From the NCBI GenBank assembly GCA_001303585.1, contig LJTT01000004.1, positions 1-64,000 of the forward strand: DNA of 64,000 bases. Direction: 5' to 3'. Origin of the DNA: Betaproteobacteria bacterium SG8_41. GTDB lineage: Bacteria > Pseudomonadota > Gammaproteobacteria > Burkholderiales > SG8-41. This document shows positions 9,101-19,842 of this stretch, piece by piece. The notes beneath the pieces are model-generated. The model ran no database searches and had not been told where the DNA came from. It saw only the letters and a program-made list of their open reading frames with translations. A program made the translations under genes and the position numbers. The stretch's first letter is position 1. Every line of letters begins with the position of its first letter.

Positions 9101-9673
9101 GAGCGCAAGGATTACCTCGACGCACAATCGCGCGATCTGACCGAGGCCATGGCCACGCTCGAGGACGCAATCCGCCGCATCGATCGCGAAACACGCGAGC
9201 GGCTCCTGCAGACCTTCGACGAGGTCAATCGCCATTTCAGCGAGCTGTTTCCCGCCCTTTTCGGCGGCGGAAACGCGCGCCTGCTGCTGACGGGCGAGGA
9301 AATCCTCGACGCGGGAATACAGGTGACGGCCCAGCCGCCGGGGAAGAAGAACACCTCGATTCACCTGCTCTCGGGTGGAGAGAAGGCCTTAACCGCGCTG
9401 GCGCTCGTGTTTTCCCTGTTCCAGCTCAACCCGGCACCTTTCTGTTTGCTGGACGAGGTAGACGCACCGCTCGATGATCACAATACGGGGCGTTTCTGTG
9501 ACCTTGTGAAGAAAATGTCGCAACAATCGCAATTCTTGTTCATCAGCCATAACAAGATCACCATGGAAGTCGGGGAACAGCTGCTCGGGATCACGATGCA
9601 GGAGCCGGGCGTATCGCGGGTGGTCGCGGTCGATATTGAAGAGGCGATGAAGCTTTCCGAAGAAGCGGCCTGA
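6152..9673 (+). CDS. smc: Chromosome segregation ATPase SMC
   Basis: Structural maintenance of chromosomes protein, the condensin ATPase that loads on and compacts the nucleoid with ScpA/ScpB. The 1173-residue product has Walker A (GPNGCGKSN, residues 31-39), long coiled coils rich in Glu, Gln and Ala, a hinge around residues 510-650, the ABC signature LLSGGEKAL (about 1072) and Walker B FCLLDEVDAPLDD (about 1096). Start is GTG 6152 (RLKQINLAGFKSF), as in the family. A short AT-rich patch at about 8595-8645 within the coil uses codons unlike the rest of the gene. First gene of a smc-zipA-ligA-galU run. Confidence 0.98.
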   Translation: MRLKQINLAGFKSFVDPTHIPVPGQLVGIVGPNGCGKSNVIDAVRWVLGETSARHLRGETMQDVLFNGSGQRQAVNRASVELVFDNSLGKAGGQWASYAEISVRRVLNRDADSSYYINNIHVRRRDVADIFLGTGLGSRAYAIVEQGMISRVIEAKPEELRVFLEEAAGVSKYRERRRETELRLRDTRDNLLRVEDIRQELDKQLEHLQSQAEVATRYHELQGQLRNTQHLLWLLRRQEAAAQRARHAREIERLGLELEAETTRLREIENRLEGMRAQHYRASDEVQAAQGAFYESNAETARLEQEIAHQRENRHRVEREITELQTQLEQDRGQIAAAQAELREWQGSLSEAAERVAKTEEAVQAEAGKLPVAEETFRATRNRHDELRRALALAEQGLEVEQTKRAHAVQLLEQLGQRAQRLQDERDALEPTDAERLARLDDEISSLEATLRAARESLAALEAELPQAEQAAREADAALEAGVQRMSGLEARLHALSQLQERLAHGANTEGWLDAHGLDQSPRLWQSIRIEAGWEDALEAVLRERLNAIALEHLTQTETWFADPPPGKIAVYALSNVASGTAQAWSGYEPLHRYVSCTDPRIEAAVGEWLHQVYIVPSASDGLAARGELPAGAMLVTRDGHAFMRHSVSFHAPDTELHGVLSRQREIEELEGTMDAVRGEVASLREQAGLADQEVGKRRARLDELRQTISDHQQQGHATQMEALRLAQINERVAERTRQIADELAEVEAQTQAADETGSSAGARSAELRVEATELGNQVGLANDLYRRSETVLDLQRRALQEARDAAQQALFSQHTCNNKINDIDNSIKAVSESVERLSGTLVARQQELGRYDEASLQEQLQKALALRAEREQTLARARDAQEGMEGQLKSADEERHACEQKLEPLREKVADTRLKEQEARLNEAQFAQQLVEAAAAEEELAASLEKGTRPSALQAEIGRLNEEISALGAVNLAALEELQAARERKDYLDAQSRDLTEAMATLEDAIRRIDRETRERLLQTFDEVNRHFSELFPALFGGGNARLLLTGEEILDAGIQVTAQPPGKKNTSIHLLSGGEKALTALALVFSLFQLNPAPFCLLDEVDAPLDDHNTGRFCDLVKKMSQQSQFLFISHNKITMEVGEQLLGITMQEPGVSRVVAVDIEEAMKLSEEAA

Positions 9674-9689
9674 GTTCCGGAAACGTGCA

Positions 9690-12796
<3,107 letters not shown>

Positions 12797-12799
12797 CGA

Positions 12800-13678
12800 A
12801 TGGGACAGATCACCAAAGCCGTATTTCCCGTCGCGGGAATGGGTACGCGCTTTTTGCCCGCAACGAAGGCAAGCCCGAAGGAAATGCTGCCGATCGTGGA
12901 CAAACCGCTGATCCAGTACGCCGTCGAGGAGGCGGTGGCCGCGGGCATGACGGAAATGATCTTCGTCACCGGTCGTGGCAAGCGCGCCATCGAGGATCAT
13001 TTCGACACCGCATACGAGCTCGAGACCGAGCTCACCGGGCGCGGCAAGCGGGAGCTGCTCAAGGTGGTGCGAGAAGTCATTCCGCCGCATGTTTCATGCA
13101 CGTACGTGCGGCAACCGCAGGCGCTCGGGCTCGGCCATGCGATTCTTTGCGCCATGCCCGTCGTGGGAAACATGCCTTTTGCCGTTGTGCTCGCCGACGA
13201 TTTGATCGATGCCAAGACACCGGCGCTCGCGCAAATGGTCAAGGTCTACCGCGATATGGGCTGTTCCGTCGTGGCCGTGGAAAATGTACCGCGGCGCCAA
13301 ACCCGGCAGTACGGCATCGTGAAGACGGTCGCGCGCTCGCGCTCGCCACACCGTATGGTCGGTATTGTCGAAAAACCCGAACCGAGCAAGGCGCCGTCCA
13401 CACTGGGTGTCGTCGGGCGATACCTGCTCACTCCTGCGATTTTCCGACATCTGCAGCGGATCAAACCCGGCGCAGGAGGGGAAATTCAGCTGACTGACGG
13501 CATCGCCTCGCTGATCCACGAGGAACACGTATTCGCATACGAGTTCGAGGGCGTGCGCTACGACTGCGGCAGCAAGCTCGGTTATTTGCAGGCCAATCTT
13601 GCCTATGCGCTCAAGCACCCGGAAGTGGGCGCGGATGTCAGGAAATTTCTCAGGAAACTTGGCTGTCACGACCTCTAG
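12800..13678 (+). CDS. galU: UTP-glucose-1-phosphate uridylyltransferase GalU
   Basis: Makes UDP-glucose from UTP and glucose-1-phosphate, for exopolysaccharide, LPS core and UDP-sugar synthesis. The 292 residues carry the nucleotidyltransferase signature ([34 protein letters not shown]), VLADDLID for metal binding, and the [13 protein letters not shown] segment typical of bacterial GalU. ATG 12800 lies 3 nt after the ligA stop and follows AAGGAGG, a strong Shine-Dalgarno that overlaps the end of ligA. Last gene of the smc run. Confidence 0.97.
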   Translation: MGQITKAVFPVAGMGTRFLPATKASPKEMLPIVDKPLIQYAVEEAVAAGMTEMIFVTGRGKRAIEDHFDTAYELETELTGRGKRELLKVVREVIPPHVSCTYVRQPQALGLGHAILCAMPVVGNMPFAVVLADDLIDAKTPALAQMVKVYRDMGCSVVAVENVPRRQTRQYGIVKTVARSRSPHRMVGIVEKPEPSKAPSTLGVVGRYLLTPAIFRHLQRIKPGAGGEIQLTDGIASLIHEEHVFAYEFEGVRYDCGSKLGYLQANLAYALKHPEVGADVRKFLRKLGCHDL

Positions 13679-13748
13679 CCGCCCCAATGCCTTCGTCACA
13701 TTGTAAGATGGTGAATATGATGCAGAGCGTTTCGGCAGGGACGCCGAC

Positions 13749-14117
13749 ATGGCGGAAACATTGATGAGCGTAATGGTCAACACCGATCCAAAGATTGCGA
13801 CGGAGCTGGGCGCGCCGTTTTTCCAGGCAACGGTTGCGACCGCGATGGAGTTCGACGTAGAAGTCATCCTCACCGCCCGGGCTCGGGAATTGGCCGAAAA
13901 GGGCGTGGCGGAGAAGCTCTACGTCAAGGAAGGCCCGCCGAAAAGCGCCCACGACTTCATCAAAGACGCCCATGAGGCCGAAGTCCACTTCAAGGTGCGC
14001 ACGCCCGCGCTCGAGCGGTGGTGGAACGACCTGATCCCGGAGATCGAGGAGACCATCGGCGGCGCCTATGTCATCCAGCAGGCGATGGACGAGCGTGTCG
14101 TTACTTTTACTCATTGA
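13749..14117 (+). CDS. DsrE/DsrF-like family protein
   Basis: A 122-residue soluble protein of the DsrE/F-like fold, a family that includes sulfur-relay subunits. The fold is suggested by an alternating strand-helix pattern with MSVMVNTDP at the start, GAPFFQATVATAMEFDVEVI, a mid-segment EKLYVKEG and the C-terminal GGAYVIQQAMDERVVTF. The sequence contains no cysteine, so it cannot act as a persulfide carrier as DsrE does; the molecular role is unknown. The following hpt starts directly after its stop, so both are probably co-translated. A 70-bp gap separates it from galU. Confidence 0.7.
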   Translation: MAETLMSVMVNTDPKIATELGAPFFQATVATAMEFDVEVILTARARELAEKGVAEKLYVKEGPPKSAHDFIKDAHEAEVHFKVRTPALERWWNDLIPEIEETIGGAYVIQQAMDERVVTFTH

Positions 14118-14663
14118 GTGAGCTTGTCACCTGAAAAAGCGCGGCAGCTGCTGGACACGGCCGATCTCGTGGTAGCGGCGCCCGCGGTGTCCGAGGCCGT
14201 AGCCCGTCTCGCGCACGAGATCTCGGCGCAGCTCGCCGACGCCTTTCCTCTGGTGCTGTGCGTGATGCGGGGAAGCGTGGTCTTCGCGGGGCAGTTGCTG
14301 TTGCAGCTTCGGTTTCCGCTCGAGGTGGACTACCTCGAGGTTACCCGCTACGGTAGCGCGACGCAGGGGGGCGAGATCGCGTGGAAAGTAACGCCCGGTA
14401 CCGGCGTCGCGGGTCGCGTCGTGATGGTGCTCGATGACATTCTGGATGAAGGCAAAACGCTTGCCGCGATTCGGGATAAGGTGCTTGCCGCGGGTGCCAG
14501 CCGAGTGTATAGCGTTGTCTTGGCGGAAAAGGATACGGGAAAGCCGAAGCCCGTTAGCGCCGATTTCGTCGGCTTTCACGTTCCCGACCGGTACGTCTTC
14601 GGATTTGGAATGGATGTGTACGGGGTTTGGCGCAACCTGCCCGGAATTTATGCGCTCAAGTAG
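14118..14663 (+). CDS. hpt: Hypoxanthine phosphoribosyltransferase
   Basis: Salvages hypoxanthine (and often guanine) to IMP/GMP using PRPP. The 181-residue type I phosphoribosyltransferase shows LVLCVMRGSVVFAGQLLLQL, the PRPP-binding motif VMVLDDILDEGKT, and the C-terminal DRYVFGFGMDVYGVWRNLP that closes over the purine. The GTG start immediately follows the stop of the DsrE-like gene. Downstream lies a predicted methylthioinosine phosphorylase gene, whose product hypoxanthine would be this enzyme's substrate. Confidence 0.9.
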   Translation: MSLSPEKARQLLDTADLVVAAPAVSEAVARLAHEISAQLADAFPLVLCVMRGSVVFAGQLLLQLRFPLEVDYLEVTRYGSATQGGEIAWKVTPGTGVAGRVVMVLDDILDEGKTLAAIRDKVLAAGASRVYSVVLAEKDTGKPKPVSADFVGFHVPDRYVFGFGMDVYGVWRNLPGIYALK

Positions 14664-14666
14664 GGC

Positions 14667-14815
14667 AACGATAAACGCTAAGCGGACCCCAGGCGCATGA
14701 AAATGAATCGCTTCTCGGTAGGGAGAACTCCCGCACCAAATTCACGGGTGCGCAGGTTCAGGCGCTGGAATGACGGCGCCTACGATCCACCGTTTACCGA
14801 TCACCGCTTACTCGA
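14667..14815. repeat. Inverted heptad arrays between hpt and the phosphorylase gene (locus B)
   Basis: Left arm, starting 4 nt after the hpt stop: AACGATA, AACGCTA, AGCGGAC (14667-14687). Right arm on the plus strand: CACCGTT, TACCGAT, CACCGCT, TACTCGA (14788-14815), which reads AGCGGTG, ATCGGTA, AACGGTG on the minus strand and ends at the base before the next ATG. About 100 bp lies between the arms, with a GGGAG/CTCCC pair and GCACC/GGGTGC; no gene is seen there. Confidence 0.65.
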
Positions 14816-15562
14816 ATGCTAGCGATCATTGGCGGCAGCGGGCTGACTCAGCTCTCCAATCTCAACATTACGCGGCGCCAGGTCGTGCGGACGCCCTACG
14901 GGGAGCCGTCAGGCGCTCTGACGTTCGGCACGATAGAGGGGCGCGAAGTGGTGTTCCTGGCGCGCCATGGCTATGGCCACACGATTCCCCCGCACGAGGT
15001 GAACTACCGTGCAAATATCTGGGCGCTGCATGCCGAGAACGCGCTGGATGTCGTCTCGATCGCTTCTGTGGGAGGCATCCGCGCGGACCTCGTCCCTGGA
15101 ACACTGGCGCTGCCGGACCAGATCATCGACTACACGCACGGCCGTGATCAGACATTTTCCGATCAGACATACCGCAGCGTAACGCACATTGATTTCACAT
15201 ACCCTTATAGCGATGCAATGCGAAAGCGTTTGCATAGGGCGGCTGCAACAGCAGGGGTGCCGCTGGTGGATGGCGGTACCTATGCGGCGACACAGGGACC
15301 CCGCCTCGAGACCGCAGCAGAGATCAATCGGCTCGAACGGGACGGGGCCGACATGGTCGGCATGACGGGCATGCCCGAAGCCGCGCTGGCGCGTGAGCTC
15401 GGGTTGTCCTACGCTGCGGTCGCAGTAGTGGTCAACTATGCGGCCGGCCGGGGGGCGAGCGCGGCCGGCGTGCGCTTGGAAGAGATCAACGCGGTGTCCC
15501 AGGCCGCGATGGCGCGCGTGCGCAAGGTGCTGGACAGCCTGCTGATTCTCGATGCCGATTAG
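14816..15562 (+). CDS. S-methyl-5'-thioinosine (or thioadenosine) phosphorylase
   Basis: Trimeric PNP/MTAP-family phosphorylase cleaving methylthio-nucleosides to a purine and 5-methylthioribose-1-phosphate. The 248 residues show the phosphate site (IIGGSGL), the [19 protein letters not shown] and [13 protein letters not shown] segments, [17 protein letters not shown] and [18 protein letters not shown]. The pattern is closest to the Pseudomonas aeruginosa methylthioinosine phosphorylase (PA3004) as I remember it, rather than to human-type MTAP. Release of hypoxanthine would suit the preceding hpt. Inosine versus adenosine specificity cannot be settled from sequence alone. Its last 11 nt overlap def. 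Confidence 0.85.
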   Translation: MLAIIGGSGLTQLSNLNITRRQVVRTPYGEPSGALTFGTIEGREVVFLARHGYGHTIPPHEVNYRANIWALHAENALDVVSIASVGGIRADLVPGTLALPDQIIDYTHGRDQTFSDQTYRSVTHIDFTYPYSDAMRKRLHRAAATAGVPLVDGGTYAATQGPRLETAAEINRLERDGADMVGMTGMPEAALARELGLSYAAVAVVVNYAAGRGASAAGVRLEEINAVSQAAMARVRKVLDSLLILDAD

Positions 15563-16085
15563 GAGCGTCCTGCGAATGGGGGATCCGCGGCTGTTCCAGG
15601 TTGCACAGCCGGTGCAGCATTTTGATGCTCCCGAATTGCATTCGCTGGTCACCGACATGGAGGATACGATGCGCGCGCTCGATGGCGCCGGACTCGCAGC
15701 CCCTCAGATCGGGGTGGGGCTTCAGGTGGTCATCTTCGGTGTCGGGCATAACGCGCGCTACCCCGATGCCGAGGAGGTGCCTTATACCGTGCTAATCAAT
15801 CCCGTCCTTGCTCCGGTCGGAAATGAGATCGAGGAGGGCTGGGAGGGGTGCCTGAGCGTGCCGGGCATGCGTGGCCTGGTTCCGCGCCATCGCACAATAC
15901 GCTATCAGGGTTTGGACCAATACGGCGAGGCAATCGATCGCACGGTGAGTGACTTCCATGCGCGTGTTGTGCAACACGAGTGCGATCATCTCTCGGGCAT
16001 TCTCTATCCAATGCGCATCCGGGACCTGCGCAATTTCGGCTTCAGCGCGGAGCTCTTTCCGGGGCAGGATCTTCAGGATGAATAA
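15552..16085 (+). CDS. def: Peptide deformylase
   Basis: Metalloenzyme that removes the formyl group from the N-terminal methionine of new proteins. The 177 residues contain all three family motifs: motif [11 protein letters not shown], motif [10 protein letters not shown] with the metal-binding cysteine, and motif [12 protein letters not shown] with the HExxH histidines and glutamate. It starts inside the preceding phosphorylase gene (11-nt overlap). Methionine aminopeptidase, which acts on its product, is encoded at 18766-19566. Convergent with glnD across a repeat-filled 84-bp gap. Confidence 0.97.
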   Translation: MPIRSVLRMGDPRLFQVAQPVQHFDAPELHSLVTDMEDTMRALDGAGLAAPQIGVGLQVVIFGVGHNARYPDAEEVPYTVLINPVLAPVGNEIEEGWEGCLSVPGMRGLVPRHRTIRYQGLDQYGEAIDRTVSDFHARVVQHECDHLSGILYPMRIRDLRNFGFSAELFPGQDLQDE

Positions 16086-16086
16086 T

Positions 16087-16169
16087 TTTCAATGTTAAGG
16101 TTTGAATTTTGAATGATGCTTTTTGAATGACTTGACCAGACCCTACGCCATTCAACATTCAACATTCCG
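16087..16169. repeat. Inverted heptad array filling the def-glnD gap (locus C)
   Basis: The convergent gap is almost entirely repeat. Plus-strand units are AATGTTA, AATTTTG, AATGATG, AATGACT and relatives (16091-16132); opposing units are CATTCAA, CATTCAA, CATTCCG (16149-16169), which read AATGTTG on the minus strand. The left side begins directly after the def stop (16083-16085) and the right side ends directly at the glnD stop (16170-16172). It can fold into an imperfect hairpin and may end both transcripts, although there is no classic T-run. Confidence 0.8.
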
Positions 16170-18773
16170 TTAGGTACGGAGTTGCTCGAGCAAGGCGCCT
16201 TCCAGCCGGATGACCGTCTTAGGATTCTTTAGCCCGGCGCCGGCCACAAGGAACACGTCTTCGGCACGGGCGCCGAGCGTATTGATCTTCGCGGTGTGCA
16301 AATTGATATCGTAAGCCGTCAGCACGCGAGCAACGCGGGAAAGCAGGCCTGGCCGGTCACCGGCAATGATGGAAAGCACCCAGTAGACGCCCCTATCATC
16401 GGGCTGGATATTCACCTCCGGTGAAATCGGAAAGTGGCGCAGCTGGCGGCTCAGGCGCGGCTTGGCGAACGCTGGAAGCGGCGTCTTGTTTTTGAGTCGA
16501 TCGGCGAGCTCGTATTCGATCAGACCGATGACGTCCCGGTATTGCGGGCGCCGATTATCCGGATCCTGCACCTGGAAGGAATCAAGCGCATAGCCGTGCC
16601 GCGTGGTATAGATCTTGGCCTCGAAGATGTCGTAGCTAATGCTCTCGAAAAAACTGCAAATGCGGGCGAAGAGCTCTTTCTGGTCCGGAACATAGATCAT
16701 CACCTGCAGCCCCTCGCCCGCCGGTGACAAGCGCGCCTTCACGACCGGCTCAGGTGACTCCACTCGGTAGTAGAGCAGGCGCGTGTGCCACGCGATTTCC
16801 TGAGATTCATGACGCAGGAAATAAGTGTCGTCGAGCTTCGCCCACAGCTTGTCGTGGGCGTGTTCCGGGACCGCGTAGAGGCGAAGTCTTGCCCGCGCTT
16901 CCTCCTGCCGCGTTTGGAGGCTGCTGGCGAGCGTGGCGTGGTGGCCGGCGAGCCGTCGTCGCGTCGCTTCGAACAGGTCCTCGAGCAGCTTGGATTTCCA
17001 TGCGTTCCATACCTTGGGGCTGGTTCCGCGAATATCAGCGACCGTAAGAAGATAAAGCGCAACTAGGTGGCGCTCATCGCGCACGCGTTGCGCGAATGCT
17101 GAGATTACTTCCGGATCACTGATGTCCTGCTTCTGTGCGGTGGCGGACATGACGAGGTGGTTCTCAACGAGCCAGGACACGAGTTCGCTGTCATCGGCGC
17201 TAAGCGAGTGATCGCGACAGAAGCGGCGTGCATCAACCGCGCCCAGCTGCGAATGATCGCCGCCGCGCCCTTTGGCAATGTCGTGGAACAACGCCGCAAC
17301 ATAGAGAATTTCCGGCCGCTCGAAATTGCTCATGAGACGGCTGCACAACGGGAACTCATGCGCGAGTTCCGGGATCGAGAAGCGGCGAAGATTGCGCACC
17401 ACGCGCAGGATATGCTCATCCACCGTGTAGACGTGGTAGAGGTCGTGTTGCATCTGACCGACGATCCGGCCAAAGCGTGGGAGGTATCTTCCAAGAACCC
17501 CGTTTTCGTTCATCGCGCGGAGCGCGCGCTCCACTCGTTCCGAGCTCTTCAGGATTTGCATGAACTGCTGGCGGTTGTGCGGATCCCGACGGAATGCCGT
17601 GTTGATCAGGCGCCGCGCGCGCCACAATGAGCGCAGGGTAGGGGCATTCATGCCCTTTAGCTCGTGATGTTGTTGCAGGAGCACGAAGCTTTCAAGAATC
17701 GCGCGTGGATAGCGTTTGAAAACCCGCTCGTCGCGCGCCTCGAGCCGTTCATCTTTCATCCCAAAACGCTCGTTGAGCGGGTGGTATTCCTTGTCGTGCA
17801 CCGGGAGTATTCGGGTGGCCAGATTCTGCAAAAGGATGTTGTTCAGTTGCGACACCGCCTTAGCCGTACGGTAGTAGCGCTGCATCAACTGTTCGCTCGC
17901 CAGACGCTGCGGACGGTCGTGCAGACCGAGTTCGCGGGCTAACGAAGACTGGTAATCGAAAAGCAACCGGTCCTCGCGGCGCCCGGCGAGATAATGCAGG
18001 CGGATCCGGATTGACTGAAGGAACTGTTCATGCTGCTCGATTTCGCGTGCTTCACCCAGCGAGATGAGACCGCGGCGGGCAAGTTCCCGCCATGATATGC
18101 CGAGGTCGGCTGCGCGCGAGATCCAGATGATGTTCTGCAGGTCACGCAATCCCCCTGCGCTCTCCTTGATGTTGGGCTCGAGATTGCTCTCGGCATAGCG
18201 TGCGTGCCGCTGCTGCTGCTCGAGAAGCTTCGCCTGGAGGAATTCGCCCGGGTCCCGCATGTCACGGATACGCTTCGTGAAGCGGCTGAAGAGCTGGCGG
18301 TTGCCGGCAAGGAGGCGCGCTTCGAGTAGCGTTGTCTGTACCGTGAGATCGGTCGCGGCGAGGCTGACGCACTCCTCGACGGTGCGCACGCTGTGGCCGA
18401 CCTCCAGGCCAATGTCCCAAAGGATTCCGATCAGATTTTCAAGCTTGCGAGCGAGCTCGGCCCCGGGCGGCGCGGAGAGCAGAATCAGCAGATCGACGTC
18501 GGACGACGGGAAGAGCTGGCCGCGACCATACCCGCCAACTGCGGTAAGGGCTGCGACCCCAGGCATGGCCTGGGCAGCCCAGACTTCCTTCAGCTGACGG
18601 TCGATTACAGCCGAATGCCGCCGCAGGAGCTCCATTGGCGCCTTGCGCGCTTGAAATTCCAGGCGCAAGCGCTGCTTGCGGTCCGCGAGCTTTTCTTTCC
18701 AGGTGGCAATGCGGGCCCGCAATGACTGCGCCGCTTGGGCGCCCGGGTCCTGCGCGATTGTCCGGTCAGGCAT
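16170..18773 (-). CDS. glnD: PII uridylyltransferase / uridylyl-removing enzyme GlnD
   Basis: Nitrogen sensor that uridylylates PII when glutamine is low and removes UMP when it is high. The 867 residues run: nucleotidyltransferase domain (GGYGRGQLFPSSDVD, residues 80-94, including the catalytic acidic pair), a helical GlnE-like linker, an HD hydrolase domain (AALFHDIAKGRGGDHS), then two C-terminal ACT domains that bind glutamine (YVPDQKELFARICSFFES; IIAGDRPGLLSRVARVL). Full length. Its start overlaps the 3' end of map by 8 nt, so they are probably one transcript. Confidence 0.97.
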   Translation of the reverse strand: MPDRTIAQDPGAQAAQSLRARIATWKEKLADRKQRLRLEFQARKAPMELLRRHSAVIDRQLKEVWAAQAMPGVAALTAVGGYGRGQLFPSSDVDLLILLSAPPGAELARKLENLIGILWDIGLEVGHSVRTVEECVSLAATDLTVQTTLLEARLLAGNRQLFSRFTKRIRDMRDPGEFLQAKLLEQQQRHARYAESNLEPNIKESAGGLRDLQNIIWISRAADLGISWRELARRGLISLGEAREIEQHEQFLQSIRIRLHYLAGRREDRLLFDYQSSLARELGLHDRPQRLASEQLMQRYYRTAKAVSQLNNILLQNLATRILPVHDKEYHPLNERFGMKDERLEARDERVFKRYPRAILESFVLLQQHHELKGMNAPTLRSLWRARRLINTAFRRDPHNRQQFMQILKSSERVERALRAMNENGVLGRYLPRFGRIVGQMQHDLYHVYTVDEHILRVVRNLRRFSIPELAHEFPLCSRLMSNFERPEILYVAALFHDIAKGRGGDHSQLGAVDARRFCRDHSLSADDSELVSWLVENHLVMSATAQKQDISDPEVISAFAQRVRDERHLVALYLLTVADIRGTSPKVWNAWKSKLLEDLFEATRRRLAGHHATLASSLQTRQEEARARLRLYAVPEHAHDKLWAKLDDTYFLRHESQEIAWHTRLLYYRVESPEPVVKARLSPAGEGLQVMIYVPDQKELFARICSFFESISYDIFEAKIYTTRHGYALDSFQVQDPDNRRPQYRDVIGLIEYELADRLKNKTPLPAFAKPRLSRQLRHFPISPEVNIQPDDRGVYWVLSIIAGDRPGLLSRVARVLTAYDINLHTAKINTLGARAEDVFLVAGAGLKNPKTVIRLEGALLEQLRT

Positions 18774-19566
18774 GTAGGGGCGGCTTCTGGGGCGCTTTGG
18801 CTGAAAGGGTCAAGACTTCGTACCCGCTATCGGTCACGAGCACCGTATGCTCCCATTGCGCCGACAGGCTATGGTCCTTGGTGACGACCGTCCACCCGTC
18901 CGCAAGCTGCCGGATCTCCGGTTTTCCCGCGTTGATCATGGGTTCAATGGTGAAGGTCATGCCAGGTTCAAGGCGAAGGCCGGTGCCCGGCCGGCCGTAA
19001 TGCAAAACCTGGGGTTCCTCATGGAACTTGCGGCCGATGCCGTGCCCGCAGAACTCCCGCACCACGCTGTAGCCGTGCTCCTCCGCGTGTGTCTGTATCG
19101 CATAGCCGATATCGCCAAGACGACCACCGGGCTGAACCGCGTCGATGCCCAGCCACAGGCACTCATACGTGACATCGCATAAACGCCGAGCCTGGATCGA
19201 AGGCTGGGCCAGGTAGAACATTCGGCTGGTATCCCCATGATAGCCGTCTTTGATGACCGTGATGTCGAGATTGACGATGTCGCCGGCTCGCAGCTTCTTT
19301 TCGCCGGGCACGCCGTGGCAGACGACGTGATTCACAGAGGTGCAAATGGACTTTGGAAACGGCTGGTAGCCGGGCGGCGCATAATTGAGCGGGGCGGGCG
19401 TCGCAAGCTGGACATTCAAGATGTAGTCGTGGCACAGGCGGTCCAGCTCCCCCGTTGTGACACCGGCGCGCACGTGGGGGGCGATGAAATCGAGCACCTC
19501 GGCGGCGAGGCGACCGGCGACGCGCATCTTGGCGATCTCTTCGGGGGTCTTGATGGTGACGGACAT
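18766..19566 (-). CDS. map: Methionine aminopeptidase, type I
   Basis: Removes the initiator methionine after deformylation. The 266 residues carry the five metal ligands in their usual settings: Asp in VNLDITVIKDGYHGDTSRMF (two), His in GHGIGRKFHEEP, Glu in FTIEPMI and Glu in AQWEHTVLV. The start MSVTIKTPEEIAKM is typical. It is divergent from rpsB, the usual arrangement in proteobacteria, and its end overlaps glnD. Confidence 0.97.
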   Translation of the reverse strand: MSVTIKTPEEIAKMRVAGRLAAEVLDFIAPHVRAGVTTGELDRLCHDYILNVQLATPAPLNYAPPGYQPFPKSICTSVNHVVCHGVPGEKKLRAGDIVNLDITVIKDGYHGDTSRMFYLAQPSIQARRLCDVTYECLWLGIDAVQPGGRLGDIGYAIQTHAEEHGYSVVREFCGHGIGRKFHEEPQVLHYGRPGTGLRLEPGMTFTIEPMINAGKPEIRQLADGWTVVTKDHSLSAQWEHTVLVTDSGYEVLTLSAKAPQKPPLHA

Positions 19567-19682
19567 TAGAGCTCGGTTTTACGCCGCGCAGGGACACCCC
19601 GAGCGCGTGGTAAGCGGCTGGTTTTTCAAGGAGAGCGGATTTTAGTCCAGAATGCCGCTCGACGCATCGGCGGGGGCGTGGG

Positions 19683-19712
19683 TTGAGGCCGGCGGCTTTT
19701 GCGTGTTAAACT
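19683..19712 (+). promoter_or_regulatory. Candidate promoter for the rpsB operon
   Basis: TTGAGG (4 of 6 to the -35 consensus) and TAAACT (4 of 6 to the -10) are separated by 18 bp in the map-rpsB divergent gap. Transcription would start near 19720, giving a leader of about 120 nt before rpsB. Confidence 0.35.
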
Positions 19713-19842
19713 AACAAGTTAGCTCCGGGAGCCTTTTCTGCTTTGCCGGGGCAATTCGCACATTCGCCAATGTGAGGGTGGTCGTCGTTGCACGGCGGCC
19801 TCTCGGCGGATGGAGGCTCAACCCTTACCGGAGATACGCAGT
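19711..19842 (+). promoter_or_regulatory. rpsB leader with short hairpin
   Basis: The presumed 5' leader of rpsB contains a CTAAC/GTTAG palindrome (19711-19722) and a perfect 6-bp hairpin CACATT-CGCC-AATGTG (19759-19774). In E. coli ribosomal protein S2 represses its own operon through the leader. I did not recognise the known S2-binding structure here, so an autoregulatory role is only inferred from position. The ribosome binding site GGAG lies 8 nt before the ATG at 19843. Confidence 0.3.

Noticed and set aside
13749-14117. DsrE-like gene as evidence for dissimilatory sulfur oxidation
   Set aside because: No other dsr, tus or rhd gene is present and the product has no cysteine.
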